50,514 nucleotides of DNA from Shimia litoralis (GTDB taxonomy: Bacteria; Pseudomonadota; Alphaproteobacteria; Rhodobacterales; Rhodobacteraceae). A model generated the notes under the pieces. It was given only the letters and a program-made list of their open reading frames with translations, searched no databases and was not told the origin of the DNA. This document shows positions 19,301 through 26,734 of this stretch, one piece after another (position 1 is the stretch's first letter; every line of letters begins with the position of its first letter). The stretch covers positions 1 through 50,514 of the forward strand of contig NZ_SULI01000021.1 of NCBI RefSeq assembly GCF_005518135.1, read 5' to 3'. A program made the translations under genes and the position numbers.

Positions 19301-22300
19301 GGATGTATTCCATCGAAGAGAAGATGTTGGCCGGAATATGCGCACCGCCATCGGCGATGTCGGTATTGCGCATGATCATCGAGGCAAAGGAGTTATTCTC
19401 CAGCCCACCAAGCATGTCCATGCCATTGGTCCGGCTGAGATAATAGAACCGGTCGCCGTTCTGAAGCGCCTCCATCTGCTGCTGGAAGGCGAAGCCGAAG
19501 CTGGAGCCAAGCATCCCGCCGAAGGGCATGATGGCCTCAGCCAGACCGCCGATCCAGTACTCGACCGCGTTGATGCCGGTTTCGATTGTGGCCCAAGCGC
19601 CCGTGCCGTTGACGAAGTCAAGACGGTCCGCCGGAGCGGTGTCCCCGCCCAGAACCAGATCGGTGGCCGCGGCGCGCTTCTGCACCACGGTCGTGGCGTT
19701 CGCGATTGTGTCGTGGGTGCCGTAGGCCGCAATGAAGTTGATGATGGATGCCGGGTTCTTAAGGTTCGCGGCATAGTCCGACCAGCCTTCATAAGGCTTA
19801 AGGAACTCGCTGCCGGTGGCTGCATAGAACTGCTCGCGAGCGGCGTTGAGCGAGGGCACGCCTGTATCCCGACCCCGCGTGATGTTCAGCGCGGCCAGGT
19901 CGAGAGGCAAGCCAACGAGGTTGTCGCGCAGGGCGCTGGTGATAAACTCGTCAATATTGGCACCGGTCTCGCGGGACATGCCACGGGCCACGGCACCCGC
20001 CGCCTGATCAGAGGTCAGTGTCTGGTCAAGGTCGAAGGCGACCGGGTTGAGGAACGCTTCGATCAAGCCGGTCGAGGTGTTCACGCCGTTCGGGTCCATC
20101 GTTTGAACGTTCTCGGTCAGCATCGAGTGGCCGAAGCGATACACTACATGGGCGAACTCCGCCATGATGGAGGCATCGACCTCGGCGCTGGCATTTACCA
20201 TAAAGGCCGCGATCTGAGGCTGCACGGTGCGGCCGAACTCTTCGAAGGCGAGGTGCTGATACTGCATCTCGGTGGTGAATTTTGCTGCCTGGAACAGACG
20301 CCCGCCATCCCACGTGAGGGTGTCGATCGCGGCTGTCGAAAGCTCGTCCTCGTTGATCGGGGTGGCCAGCCATTCGTTGATGAAGGCCAGCTCGCCACTG
20401 TCGAGGATGGTCTGCTTCATTTCGGTGGTCTGGCGGTTGTGTTCGCTGTGGAACACGTGGTGCACCGCGGTCAGGCCGAAGTTTTCGTTGCCACGGCCAT
20501 CTCCTGCGATGAAGTGACGATCCAGCAGTTCGTTGTCGTAGGTTTCGTTCTGGCCGAACTGGTTGGGGATGATCGCGTTGCCGGTGTCGGTGTCGGCATC
20601 GGCCTGCTTGGTGGCGGTTTCGCCGGTGAAGCGATCGACCACATAGGTGCCGGGCACGGCGTTATGGGCGATGTCTTCGAGGAAGGCATGGCCGTTGCGG
20701 ACCGCCTGGCTGGCATCGACGGGGTTGGCCAGATCGCCTTCGATCAGGATATTCAAAGGCTCGGTGCCGCCTTCAACATAGGCAGGGTTCGCCACGACCA
20801 GTTGTGGCAGGCCGTTGGCACCAGGGATGAAGTTGCCGTAGGCGTCGGTTGCGAGCAGCGGGCCATCAAGCACGTCGCTGTCATTGAGCTGGATTCCCAG
20901 CTTGGCCGCGGCCTGCGCCTTGACGTCGCCCCAGGTGGACATGCCGCCGGACTGACCGTGCAACAGGTAACCGTTGGAGACAGGGCTTCCGTTGGCGTCG
21001 AGATCGTATTCGCGCAGGAAGACCTGATGGGAGGGGTGCGAGGTGTAGGTCTGGTTCTGGTCGACCCAGGGTGTCGTCTTGTTGAAATGCTCTCGCACGT
21101 CGTCTGCGGTCCCAAGGATTCCATCCGGGCCGGGCTGGTTGGTGGCGCGGGTCAGCACCATGAAGTTGGTCGGAGATGTTGCGTCATAGAGCGGATCGTC
21201 AGGCTGGAGCGGAATGTAGACGGTGCCGCTGCCACCTTTTCCGACAAGGTCGAGACCATGATCGAAGAACTGACCGAAGAGTGTCATCCACGAGTTGTAG
21301 GGCGCAGAGAGGCCTTCGTCGGGGGTCACGTCGGGCAACATCACGTTGTTGCCGTCCATGGTGATCGCATGCGTGCTCAACAGCGTGTCGAGCGTGGTCT
21401 GAGCCTCTGTAGCGATCGCCTGAGCGGCCGCCAGCGCGGCGTCTGCAGCACCGGGTGCGTTCAGCGCATCAAGGTTGGTTGTAGCGGTATCGAAAGCGGA
21501 CTGTTTTGTGGTCTCGATATCCTGCGCCGCGCTGAGCTCGGTTGCGGCCTGTTCTGCCGCTGTGGTCGCGCTGTTCAGCGCAATGGTCGCATCGGCGATC
21601 ACGTCAAGCTGTGCAAGGATTGCGGCATCGGCAGTCTGTGCGGCGACAAGGGCCTGCTGTGCCGTTGTTACACCGCCCTGCGCTGTGTTGAGATCAGTGG
21701 TTTCCGTTTGCACGATACCTTCGAGGCGGGTCACTTCGTTGTTGGCATTGGTAAGGTTGATGTTGAGTGTAGTAAGCTCTCCTTCGACGGTAGTCAGCTG
21801 GCTTACAAGCCCATCGATGACCACTTGAGCCGCATCCACATCGGCCTGCGCCTGCGTGACCGCTTCCTGCGCGTCGATATAGGCCTGATTGTTCTGCTGC
21901 GCGGTCAGCAGATCCTGCTGCACGGTGGACAGATTGCCCTGAGCTGTGGACAGGACGGTGTTGGCCGCACCCAGCTGGGTGTTCAAACCGTCACGCGTGG
22001 TGATCGCGGCATCGCGCTGGCCGGTCAGGGTGGTGACCTGCGACTGGGCTGTGGACAGGGCCGCGTTCTCGGTCGCAGCAAGTTGATCGGCTGCATCATC
22101 CGCACTGATCGCGTCGGCCAGCGCCGTTTCGGCGGCCAGTTTTTCTTCGCGCGCCGCCGAATAGGCGGCGGAAGCGACGGAGAAATCGGCAAGCGATCCA
22201 CCGCTTAAGTAGACGTTAAGGGCACTGAGCATTTCGACTTGGGCGCTGGCCTGCTCGGTCACTTCGGTGTCGAAGAGGGCCTGAGCGCTGTCACGGGCGG

Positions 22301-23459
22301 TCTGGGTTTCGTCGGCGGCTTGCTCGGCTGCGGTGACGCGGGCTTGTGTGTCTGTGACCGCGTCCTGTGCAGTCTGAAGCTGGGCGTTCAGACCATCGAG
22401 CTCGCTTTGGGCCTGCTGAAGCTGACCATCGAGTTCATTGACATGCGTTTGCGCTGCGTTGACGGCGGTGGTGGCATCGTCAACCGCTGTCTGAGCTACG
22501 GTAACCGCGTCTGCGCCGTTGGTTTCAAGCAGAAGCGCATCCTGCGCGTCGGACAAGAGAGCTTCGGTCGTCGCAAGCTCCTGATCTGCAGTCGTTTTCT
22601 GGTTCTGCAGGTTGGTGACTTCGGTCTGCTTGGCGTCGCGCATGGACAGCATCGATGCAGCCGAAGTCGTGGCCGTGTCCAGTTCGCCTTGCGCCGCGTT
22701 CAGCGCATTCTGGGATTGTATCAGAGCCGTCTGAGCTAGGCTAAGAGCGGCTTGTGCATCACCGACCTGACCCGAGCTTTGAAGCAAACTCATGGTTGCC
22801 GCTGCGGCGTCCAGCGTCGTTTGCGCATCGGTCACGGTCTGATCTGCGTCAGCCTTGTCCGACGTCATGGCGCCGACGTTATTTTGTGCGGCGGCCAGTT
22901 CGGCACTGGCCGTATCCAGCGCAGACTGCAATTGCTGGCGCTGTAATTCGAGCGCCTGATCGACGTTGCCAGTGGCGGCCTGTGTATCGATGACGCGCTG
23001 ATAGGCCTGCACGATTTCGTTGGCAGCGGTTAGCATCGCCTGCCCGGTCAAACCCGAATGGCTCAGGGCCGCGGCGACGACGGCGGGGTTGGATAGCGTT
23101 TGGTCGGCAATCAGGTTGGAAATCACGCGAGGCTCGGCATCATAGACTGACCCAGAAGTCTGCAGATAGGAGGTGGGCTCGGCACCCGGCGCGCCACGCG
23201 GGCTGGGATCGGCCAGATGCGCCGCGTCGGGCTGCGTGAGGAAGGTCGAGTCAAGAAGACGCGGCATCACTTGATCGGCAGAGCCCCATGCCTCACGGCC
23301 CGGGGTCAGGTTGTTCAACGTGCCGTCAACTAGACGCAGACCGTATGGCAGCAAGGGGTTCTGCACCAATTCGGTCAGCGGAGTACCAGCCACGTGCTGT
23401 TCAGCGATACGGATCTGGTCGAGGATGTGCTTAAGGTCGTTTGTGTTCACGAAAACCAT
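13326..23459 (-). CDS. Giant RTX protein with two animal-type haem peroxidase domains
   Basis: The protein has 3377 residues, no signal peptide and RTX repeats, so it is a predicted T1SS substrate. The first peroxidase domain begins near residue 35 (LLPYGLRLVDGTLNNL), is interrupted by a coiled-coil insert (about 165-700) and resumes with GQFFDHGLDL (H734), YRFGHSML (H1111) and RGRDTGVPSLN. RTX repeats follow (about 1445-1960), then beta-rich linker modules. The second peroxidase domain (about 2340-3000) has GQYFDHGLTF (H2443), YRFGHSQI (H2720) and RGRDVGLGTLN. An acidic Gln/Asp linker, a C-terminal RTX block and a 110-residue tail complete it. Similar Ca-binding haem peroxidases (MopA type) are linked to Mn(II) oxidation in Aurantimonas, Erythrobacter and Roseobacter; the substrate here is unproven. 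GGGAAG precedes the ATG at 23459. Confidence 0.92.
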   Translation of the reverse strand: MVFVNTNDLKHILDQIRIAEQHVAGTPLTELVQNPLLPYGLRLVDGTLNNLTPGREAWGSADQVMPRLLDSTFLTQPDAAHLADPSPRGAPGAEPTSYLQTSGSVYDAEPRVISNLIADQTLSNPAVVAAALSHSGLTGQAMLTAANEIVQAYQRVIDTQAATGNVDQALELQRQQLQSALDTASAELAAAQNNVGAMTSDKADADQTVTDAQTTLDAAAATMSLLQSSGQVGDAQAALSLAQTALIQSQNALNAAQGELDTATTSAASMLSMRDAKQTEVTNLQNQKTTADQELATTEALLSDAQDALLLETNGADAVTVAQTAVDDATTAVNAAQTHVNELDGQLQQAQSELDGLNAQLQTAQDAVTDTQARVTAAEQAADETQTARDSAQALFDTEVTEQASAQVEMLSALNVYLSGGSLADFSVASAAYSAAREEKLAAETALADAISADDAADQLAATENAALSTAQSQVTTLTGQRDAAITTRDGLNTQLGAANTVLSTAQGNLSTVQQDLLTAQQNNQAYIDAQEAVTQAQADVDAAQVVIDGLVSQLTTVEGELTTLNINLTNANNEVTRLEGIVQTETTDLNTAQGGVTTAQQALVAAQTADAAILAQLDVIADATIALNSATTAAEQAATELSAAQDIETTKQSAFDTATTNLDALNAPGAADAALAAAQAIATEAQTTLDTLLSTHAITMDGNNVMLPDVTPDEGLSAPYNSWMTLFGQFFDHGLDLVGKGGSGTVYIPLQPDDPLYDATSPTNFMVLTRATNQPGPDGILGTADDVREHFNKTTPWVDQNQTYTSHPSHQVFLREYDLDANGSPVSNGYLLHGQSGGMSTWGDVKAQAAAKLGIQLNDSDVLDGPLLATDAYGNFIPGANGLPQLVVANPAYVEGGTEPLNILIEGDLANPVDASQAVRNGHAFLEDIAHNAVPGTYVVDRFTGETATKQADADTDTGNAIIPNQFGQNETYDNELLDRHFIAGDGRGNENFGLTAVHHVFHSEHNRQTTEMKQTILDSGELAFINEWLATPINEDELSTAAIDTLTWDGGRLFQAAKFTTEMQYQHLAFEEFGRTVQPQIAAFMVNASAEVDASIMAEFAHVVYRFGHSMLTENVQTMDPNGVNTSTGLIEAFLNPVAFDLDQTLTSDQAAGAVARGMSRETGANIDEFITSALRDNLVGLPLDLAALNITRGRDTGVPSLNAAREQFYAATGSEFLKPYEGWSDYAANLKNPASIINFIAAYGTHDTIANATTVVQKRAAATDLVLGGDTAPADRLDFVNGTGAWATIETGINAVEYWIGGLAEAIMPFGGMLGSSFGFAFQQQMEALQNGDRFYYLSRTNGMDMLGGLENNSFASMIMRNTDIADGGAHIPANIFSSMEYILEVDQSVQAMADPVSTELDPFLAAMGTTLVERETGTGDAPLVDGAREYDNLLKFNGGEHVVLGGTDQRDILVGGLGDDALWGGAGDDLLIGDSGVNTFRGGDGNDIIKDGDDISFLHGEDGDDVISAGGGAAELIFGGRGNDAILMGRDDAKHTFAGMGNDFVFGGSGADIVDGGEGDDWIEGGDGFDFLVGDNNDNLGGSRVIGHDVLMGGANDNDLHGESGDDILFQGEGTHVNLAELGYDWIAHKGLTTHAEVDLTERVTTEQTEFFRDRYIDAEAVSGTQNDDLIWGDNRLGNEAPADGAILDNEVTLFGNELTQEGVNRIEGLRELLGNLMGDAPGDLFTGGNILLGGGGSDMIQGRGGDDVIDGDKWLDARISIRDQTDPAIEIRSIDSLEEIIPQLLDGSISPSQLQITREIVDRGQEGDVDTAVYFDVRANYSIRANADGSVTVDHINVTEGPNPIDPVNGDPNPILGDGTDRLTGIEILRFADMEIDLRTNPANNGLIQGTGGNDVLDGSNGPDAIFAGAGDDAINGLAGNDVIFGEGGSDTITWNAPLGGYDVVVGHGIVNDGGTDMLVINGDGTEDGFTMYTVAAWAGQAPFDPLSEIIITRTVAGVETPIMEVRGIEEVTINGVQGVETINAVGDFAGTSLAPNTIYVNGTAGNEVIDFSGFTSTQRIVVNAGDGSDIITGGAGNDILNAGAGRDEITWSVGGGSDVVDGGAGDDTYTINGDASDETFRVYAADSWTGAPLATGTDIVITREADAGEQVIGQLQNIEEIQINTAGGTNDVQVIGDFNPTALNFNTISVMGEVANVDVTGRLSTHRVFVETESRTTTVTGTLTEGDVIVVPVDIDPATLTETIDGTTVTRTSGDFTLTYTVDDPTTFPIIVQSGSGLANALRGVATINEETGAPQGRGTVALGTLPRGNVLLTQDDIAALKYMVTGQGEAPILPPEPGARAENEPADLIVGTRDLEGLTNNLLNPEISGGATLPFSRVTEARYAGIGEDGAGIVNPVFDDLDARAISNALGAQDADAAKAASANMFMMSFGQYFDHGLTFIPKGGHDPITIGGADMGRPSGDNPADLTRATATINPETGEIEHTNITSPVVDQNQVYGSSNLVGQLLRESGSNGGFGAHVLMGQEDPSASGFQLMATLRELLDHHTQAGTVFTDTDKGDVTLEGYYPDLFNEDGTYNAATIKDLSDDFMGEGWPLLIDTNPFMNLLDHFVGGDGRANENVGLTSMHTVWARNHNYHVDQLLASGYDADTPEELFQAARILNIGEYQQVVFNDFADSLLGGLQGSGTHGHDKYDPTTDARISHEFAAAAYRFGHSQIGQSMTLKDVDADGNPFTVEVPLFDIFLNPTNDPDAFTADFGTLEQYGYKPQPGYAQYGVDNILGGLVEQPSEEVDLQVVDAVRNDLVRVSADLFAFNVARGRDVGLGTLNQVKADLAASDNRYISEAIDLSDMSMTPYTDWEDFQARNGLSDEMIAKFQTAYPALVLTVDTEQYDAFVEANPDIALIDNGDGTMTVKGIDRVDLWVGGLAEQHIQDGVVGHTFWVLIHEQLDRLQEGDRFYYVDQIGDLPVYNNFISNLTFGDIVTRNTGMTDLPQDVFSYTGDEIVEDNGTADQQTQQPPVTDDAGNANQADTGQDDTGQDDNGQGQTAQGDDTQGEMTVDNSTQTAQGGASADQEPVSNDDDTIDGGDSSDADTETPASDPSTEQSPNGSDEGLVKSGTDLGDALVGAAGDDILSGHEGNDMLVGNAGDDMLFGGDGRDDMLGGDGADMLMGGAGSDNIIGGDGDDMIIGGSGSDILMGNAGDDTFIGTDGDCNDIYYGGEGSDTIDMASVTSNLTVRLGNAGTDRGSVTTEEGGRDTIWSVENFVGGSGDDTIFASDAANVLDGGDGNNTFVFETAANAQGDHINGLSAGDLLQFGTGSDMLELTWGDADMQDSFSFSEGDEAGTTKISGSIEDEQFELTVSGRFDYDNVG
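13800..14090 (-). repeat. C-terminal RTX nonapeptide block of the giant peroxidase
   Basis: About nine consecutive nonapeptides of the pattern GGxGxDxUx are encoded here, binding calcium in a beta-roll after export. The large hydrophobic position is often Met (DMLFGGDGRDDMLGG, ADMLMGG, DDMIIGG), unlike the Leu/Ile-dominated blocks elsewhere in this protein and in the operon's RTX protein. Confidence 0.85.
17650..19120 (-). repeat. Internal RTX repeat region between the peroxidase domains
   Basis: Several groups of GGxGxDxUx repeats occur here (for example GGLGDDALWGGAGDDLLIG and GSGADIVDGGEGDDWIEGG), separated by non-repeat linkers. They divide the protein into two peroxidase units. Calcium binding is expected from the RTX family. 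Confidence 0.85.
21370..22970 (-). other. Coiled-coil insert inside the first peroxidase domain
   Basis: About 530 residues with a heptad-like Ala/Gln/Thr/Asp pattern (units such as AQTALDAA and LTTAQ) and almost no Pro, Cys or aromatic residues. The insert separates the DQTLSNPAVVAAA segment from LPDVTPDEGLSAPYNSW, which I would expect to be nearly adjacent in related bacterial peroxidases. It predicts a long helical stalk projecting from the catalytic domain. Confidence 0.75.
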
Positions 23460-23601
23460 TGCGATCTTCCCTATCTATAAAGTTTGTGCCCCCCCGAAAC
23501 AATTCGGACGGTATTTCCTGACCCATCGGTACCAAGATGCGCAGCTTGCGGGAGGCGCTCAAAGTCTTGCCAAAAACCCTACGAAGGTAGGATGGGTATC
23601 A

Positions 23602-23611
23602 GACCAAAGTC
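23602..23611. promoter_or_regulatory. GACCAAAGTC motif upstream of the giant peroxidase
   Basis: GACCAAAGTC is the exact complement of 1443-1452. It is preceded by ATCA, giving TCAGAC as in the 10.1-10.2 kb cluster. It lies 143 bases from the start codon. A related CCTTTGGTC is at 23698-23706. The rest of the 308-base spacer 23460-23767 shows no gene. Confidence 0.45.
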
Positions 23612-23767
23612 GGAGTTTGAGGCGTTTTTGCTGCGCTACAGCGCATAAACAGGCTGTAAAACGACAGGGAACGGGCAGGGCTGGAGCAAAACCCGAACCT
23701 TTGGTCTAAAGGGCCAGAACATGCGAAGCTGGCGCGAGACGTTCGTGTACCCCGGTCTTCGGATTCG

Positions 23768-24480
23768 TCAGGCCAGCTTCATGGCGTTAACAAACTGCGT
23801 CAGGCGTGCGCGATATGCAGGGCTCCGGATTTGGGAGCGATGCGCATGATCCGGTACCTTCCGGGTCGGGACGATGCTGAACACGTTGCGGCAAAAATGA
23901 ACCACACTGCGCTGCCAACGCGCATCCGGCAGGTATTCGGCTACTCTTTCCATGAGGCTGCGGCAGGCATCGTAGCCGATCAACTGGACGCCGCTCAGAT
24001 CGCGATCAACAAAATGGCGTAAGAAGGCCGACCAGCCGGATTTGTCCTCCTTCGGCCCTTCCATGATCCCCAGGATCTCGCTATTTCCTTTAGTCGTCAT
24101 GCTAATGGCGACGAGCAAAGAAACGTTGCGTACTTCGCCTGCCCAGGTTCGCTTCATCACGATCTCGTCCAGGAAAACATAGGGTTGAATCCATTCGCTT
24201 TTACGTTGCCGCCATTCGTCGATCTTTGCGTAGATCTTCTTGTTCAGGCTGCAAACCGTGCCGGGACTGACAGGCGTCCCCCACAGAGCCTCTGTGATGT
24301 CTCCCACGCCCGAAGAGACGCGCCACCAGATACATCTTGATAAGCGCTTCCTCGACGCTGATATCGCGCAATTATGGTGGTCTCAAATGTCTGCTTACGC
24401 AGGTTGGGCATTTTCAGCTTCACAGCGCCCGCCTTGGTATCCAGCGCCCGCTCATAACTGTCAGCCCGCATATCCGTTTG
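23768..24480 (-). pseudogene. IS256-family (Mutator-type) transposase remnant
   Basis: Two minus-strand frames match one IS256-type transposase. About 24350-24475 encodes YERALDTKAGAVKLKMPNLRKQTFE. The next frame, 23768-24307, encodes GDITEALWGTPVSPGTVCSLNKKIYAKIDEWR and the catalytic-domain strand PYVFLDEIVMKRTWAGEVRNVS, then DLSGVQLIGYDACRS and VHFCRNVFSIVP. The ALIKMYLV segment joining them is out of frame. The C-terminal third with the last catalytic Glu is missing. It is inactive and abuts the upstream region of the peroxidase gene. Confidence 0.88.
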
Positions 24481-24481
24481 C

Positions 24482-24700
24482 AGTTTTGTGGCGCAAGCGA
24501 CGTGCAAGCTTGGTTTTGCGTTTCATCTCCTTTCGCCATTTCAGGATCTGCTCAGCGCAGCCGAATTAAACATCGGCTGGCGTCAGGTTTCCAAGGCTCT
24601 CGCGGTAGCGTTGATTGTTTGTAGAATTCCAGGAAGACACCGATCTGGCGCTCGAGATCACCTAGCAGGAAGTAATTCTCAAGCAGGACAGGGATTTTCA
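24482..24700 (-). pseudogene. IS3-family orfB C-terminal remnant
   Basis: The minus strand reads VLLENYFLLGDLERQIGVFLEFY. After a one-base shift it reads NNQRYRESLGNLTPADV, then a stop, then AEQILKWRKEMKRKTKLARR. This is the end of an IS3-type transposase (expected FYNNQRYRESLGNLTPADVYFG followed by a basic tail). One frameshift and one stop make it inactive. It is fused directly to the IS256 remnant at about 24480, indicating a deletion or nested insertion. Confidence 0.85.
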
Positions 24701-24771
24701 TAGTCTGATGGGTAGTGCCCCACTGGGTTCTCTAATCGCCTTCGTCAAGTTCTGATCCTTCCCACAGTCCA

Positions 24772-25663
24772 TCATGCGTGCCGGGCTCTTGGGCTCTCTC
24801 CGCGGTCGTCGTGAGGACGCCGCATGTTTGCGTTCAGCTTCGAGAACGCCATTTCGATGGGGTTGAGGTCGGGACTGTAGAGCGGCAAGAACAAGAACCA
24901 ACATCCTGCCTTGCGCATCGCCTTTGCTGCCTGGGCGTTTTTGTGAGTGGCCAGATTGTCCAAGATGACAACGGTTCCCGGTGAGAGTTCCGGCACCAGC
25001 ACATTTTCAATGGAAGCGGCGAAGGCTGCGCCATCCATGGCGCCTTTTATAACCCAAGGGGCGATCATCGCACCGGCACTCAGTCCGGCTATAAAGGTCT
25101 GGGTGCCCCATGAGCCAAACGGGGCATCCATGATCAGGCGGTTGCCGCAAGGCGCCCATCCCCGCTGTCGCGTCAAGTTTGTCTTCACGGATGTTTCGTC
25201 AATAATGAAGACAACACGGTCCGGGTGCTTTGACACTGCTGGAATGCGGTGCTTGAACCAGTCCTCGCGCTGTCGTCTTACCTTGGCACGGCGGCGTTCG
25301 GTGGCCACCAGTGACTTTTTTATATGTGTAGCCAAGCTTGCGAAGAAACTTGCCAATAGCGTTGGGGTGCGCCCGAACGTGCGTCGCGTCAAAAAGGGCG
25401 GCACTCAGCTCGGGCATTGTGATGTCGCCATCCTGCGCGATGATTTCGGCAAAGAAGTCTCGATGCGGGTCCAGTTTGCCCCGGCCTTTTGGTTGGCCCT
25501 GCGGCGCGGCTTCCGCCCGGCCCGTCCGCCGGATCGCAAGCGCCCATCGCGCTCCTGTCGCTGGCGAAAGCTTCAGCCGCAATGCCGCCGCACGATCGCT
25601 TACCCCTTCCTCAATATACCGCTGAAAACGCGCCCGAAGCGCCTCTGGCAAAGGTGCTGACAT
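24772..25663 (-). mobile_element. IS630-family transposase in two frames
   Basis: The first frame (from ATG at 25663, after GGGAGG) encodes a helix-turn-helix part: ALRARFQRYIEEGVSDRAAA up to FLRKLGYTYKK. The second frame continues with SLVATERRRAKVRR and the DDE domain: FIIDETSVKTN, VVILDNLATHKNA and DLNPIEMAFSKL. The frames meet at a run of six A followed by G (minus strand, about 25320). Joining them as YKKSLVA requires one A fewer or a +1 shift. IS630 elements are sometimes expressed by frameshifting, so this may be programmed or a mutation. The C-terminal tail after AFSKLNANMRR does not look like that of relatives. The insertion truncates nhaA. Confidence 0.85.
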
Positions 25664-25694
25664 AATCCATCCTCCCAAACAGGATGAATCACAA

Positions 25695-26011
25695 AATCAC
25701 CGCTGGGCGTCATGGCCGGGCTGGTGATCGGGAAGCCGCTGGGCATTTTCCTGACCGTGTTCATTGCCGTGAAACTGGGCTGGGCCACGATGTCGAGCGA
25801 GATCAGCTGGACCCAGATCATCGGTGCCGGAATGCTGGCCGGTGTTGGCTTTACCATGTCGATTTTCATTGGCTCGGCCAGTTTTGATGGCGCACAGTTG
25901 GACAGCGTCAAGCTGGCCATCCTGATCGCGTCGCTGGTGTCGGCCGTGGCGGGATCGGTTATCCTGGTCCTGGGCGCGCGACGACCCGTTACGGCAAATG
26001 ACGCGCCATAA
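25695..26011 (+). pseudogene. nhaA: 3' fragment of Na+/H+ antiporter NhaA
   Basis: The last 100 or so residues of NhaA are encoded: AGLVIGKPLGIFLTVFIAVKLG, then IGAGMLAGVGFTMSIFIGSASF, covering the final membrane helices. Full NhaA is about 390 residues and its ion-binding Asp pair lies upstream, so this piece is non-functional. The similarity starts abruptly beside the IS630 element, which probably caused the truncation. The 3' end overlaps the convergent tetR-type remnant by 23 bases, probably the original gene layout. Confidence 0.88.
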
Positions 26012-26540
26012 AGCGGGCGATTTCGGATGGGGTCGGGGTTTGGCTGGTATAGGCTTCGACATAGGCCGGCATGCGCATGATCCGGTCGGTGCGGTCTTCT
26101 TCGACCTGCATCGAGATGTACCCGACCTGGGTGAAGATCACGGTTGAGGCGCGCACATCAGCCTGTTCGGGGCTAAAGCCAAACCGTTCATACATGCCGA
26201 CGATGGCTGCGCGTCGCGCAACGTCTGCGCGCTCCAGTCGGACGGCCAGGGCCGGGTCATTGCGCGCCCAATTGCGAATCGCCAGATCCAGCCTGGCATC
26301 GAACAATTCGCCGTCCAGCCAACAATCGAACAGATTAAATATCGCCTCGCAGATGGTTTCTGCATAGGCCTCGCATTGATCAATCAGGTTGCCGGTATTC
26401 TTGGCCTCCCAGCGGGCGATCATGGCCTCAAGAAGCGCATCGCGATCCTTGAAATGCCAATAAAAACCGGTGCGTGTCAGGCCCAGTCGTTTGGCCAGCG
26501 GCATGACTTTTACCCGGAGGGTGCCAGCCGCGCTTTTTGA
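25989..26540 (-). pseudogene. TetR-family regulator, 5' truncated
   Basis: The frame encodes VMPLAKRLGLTRTGFYWHFKDRDALLEAMIARWE (second half of a TetR helix-turn-helix) and a plausible C-terminal ligand domain through IARFMARHLP. The first DNA-binding helix expected before VMPLAKRL is missing: residues upstream of about 26530 (RFRARISKSAAGT) do not look like a TetR N terminus, although the frame stays open to 26606. It probably regulated the adjacent nhaA before both were damaged. A shortened functional protein is unlikely. Confidence 0.75.
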
Positions 26541-26734
26541 TATCCTTGCTCGAAACCGGTATGGAACGCCGCACCAACCAGTGACACCGTGGCGTTCTCG
26601 CGCCATTATTTCGGGAGAGTAACATGCGCTGGCTGAGCTTAGTTGACGCGAACATTCGGTCCAAACTGATCACTTCGGCTCTGAAGTTGTAGAACCGTTG
26701 CGTTGTGCCTCTCTCGGCGTCTGTACCCTTTCCA

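Noticed and set aside
15882-22208. Very long open frames on the plus strand opposite the giant peroxidase (15882-18386 and 19338-22208)
   Set aside because: They are antisense shadows created by the GC-rich codon bias and repetitive composition of the real gene. Their translations show no family and have no ribosome-binding sites.
23474-23502. TTGTTT-N17-TATAGA promoter on the minus strand before the giant peroxidase
   Set aside because: Good spacing, but transcription would start only about 8 bases before the ATG, within the ribosome-binding site, so it is unlikely to be the main promoter.
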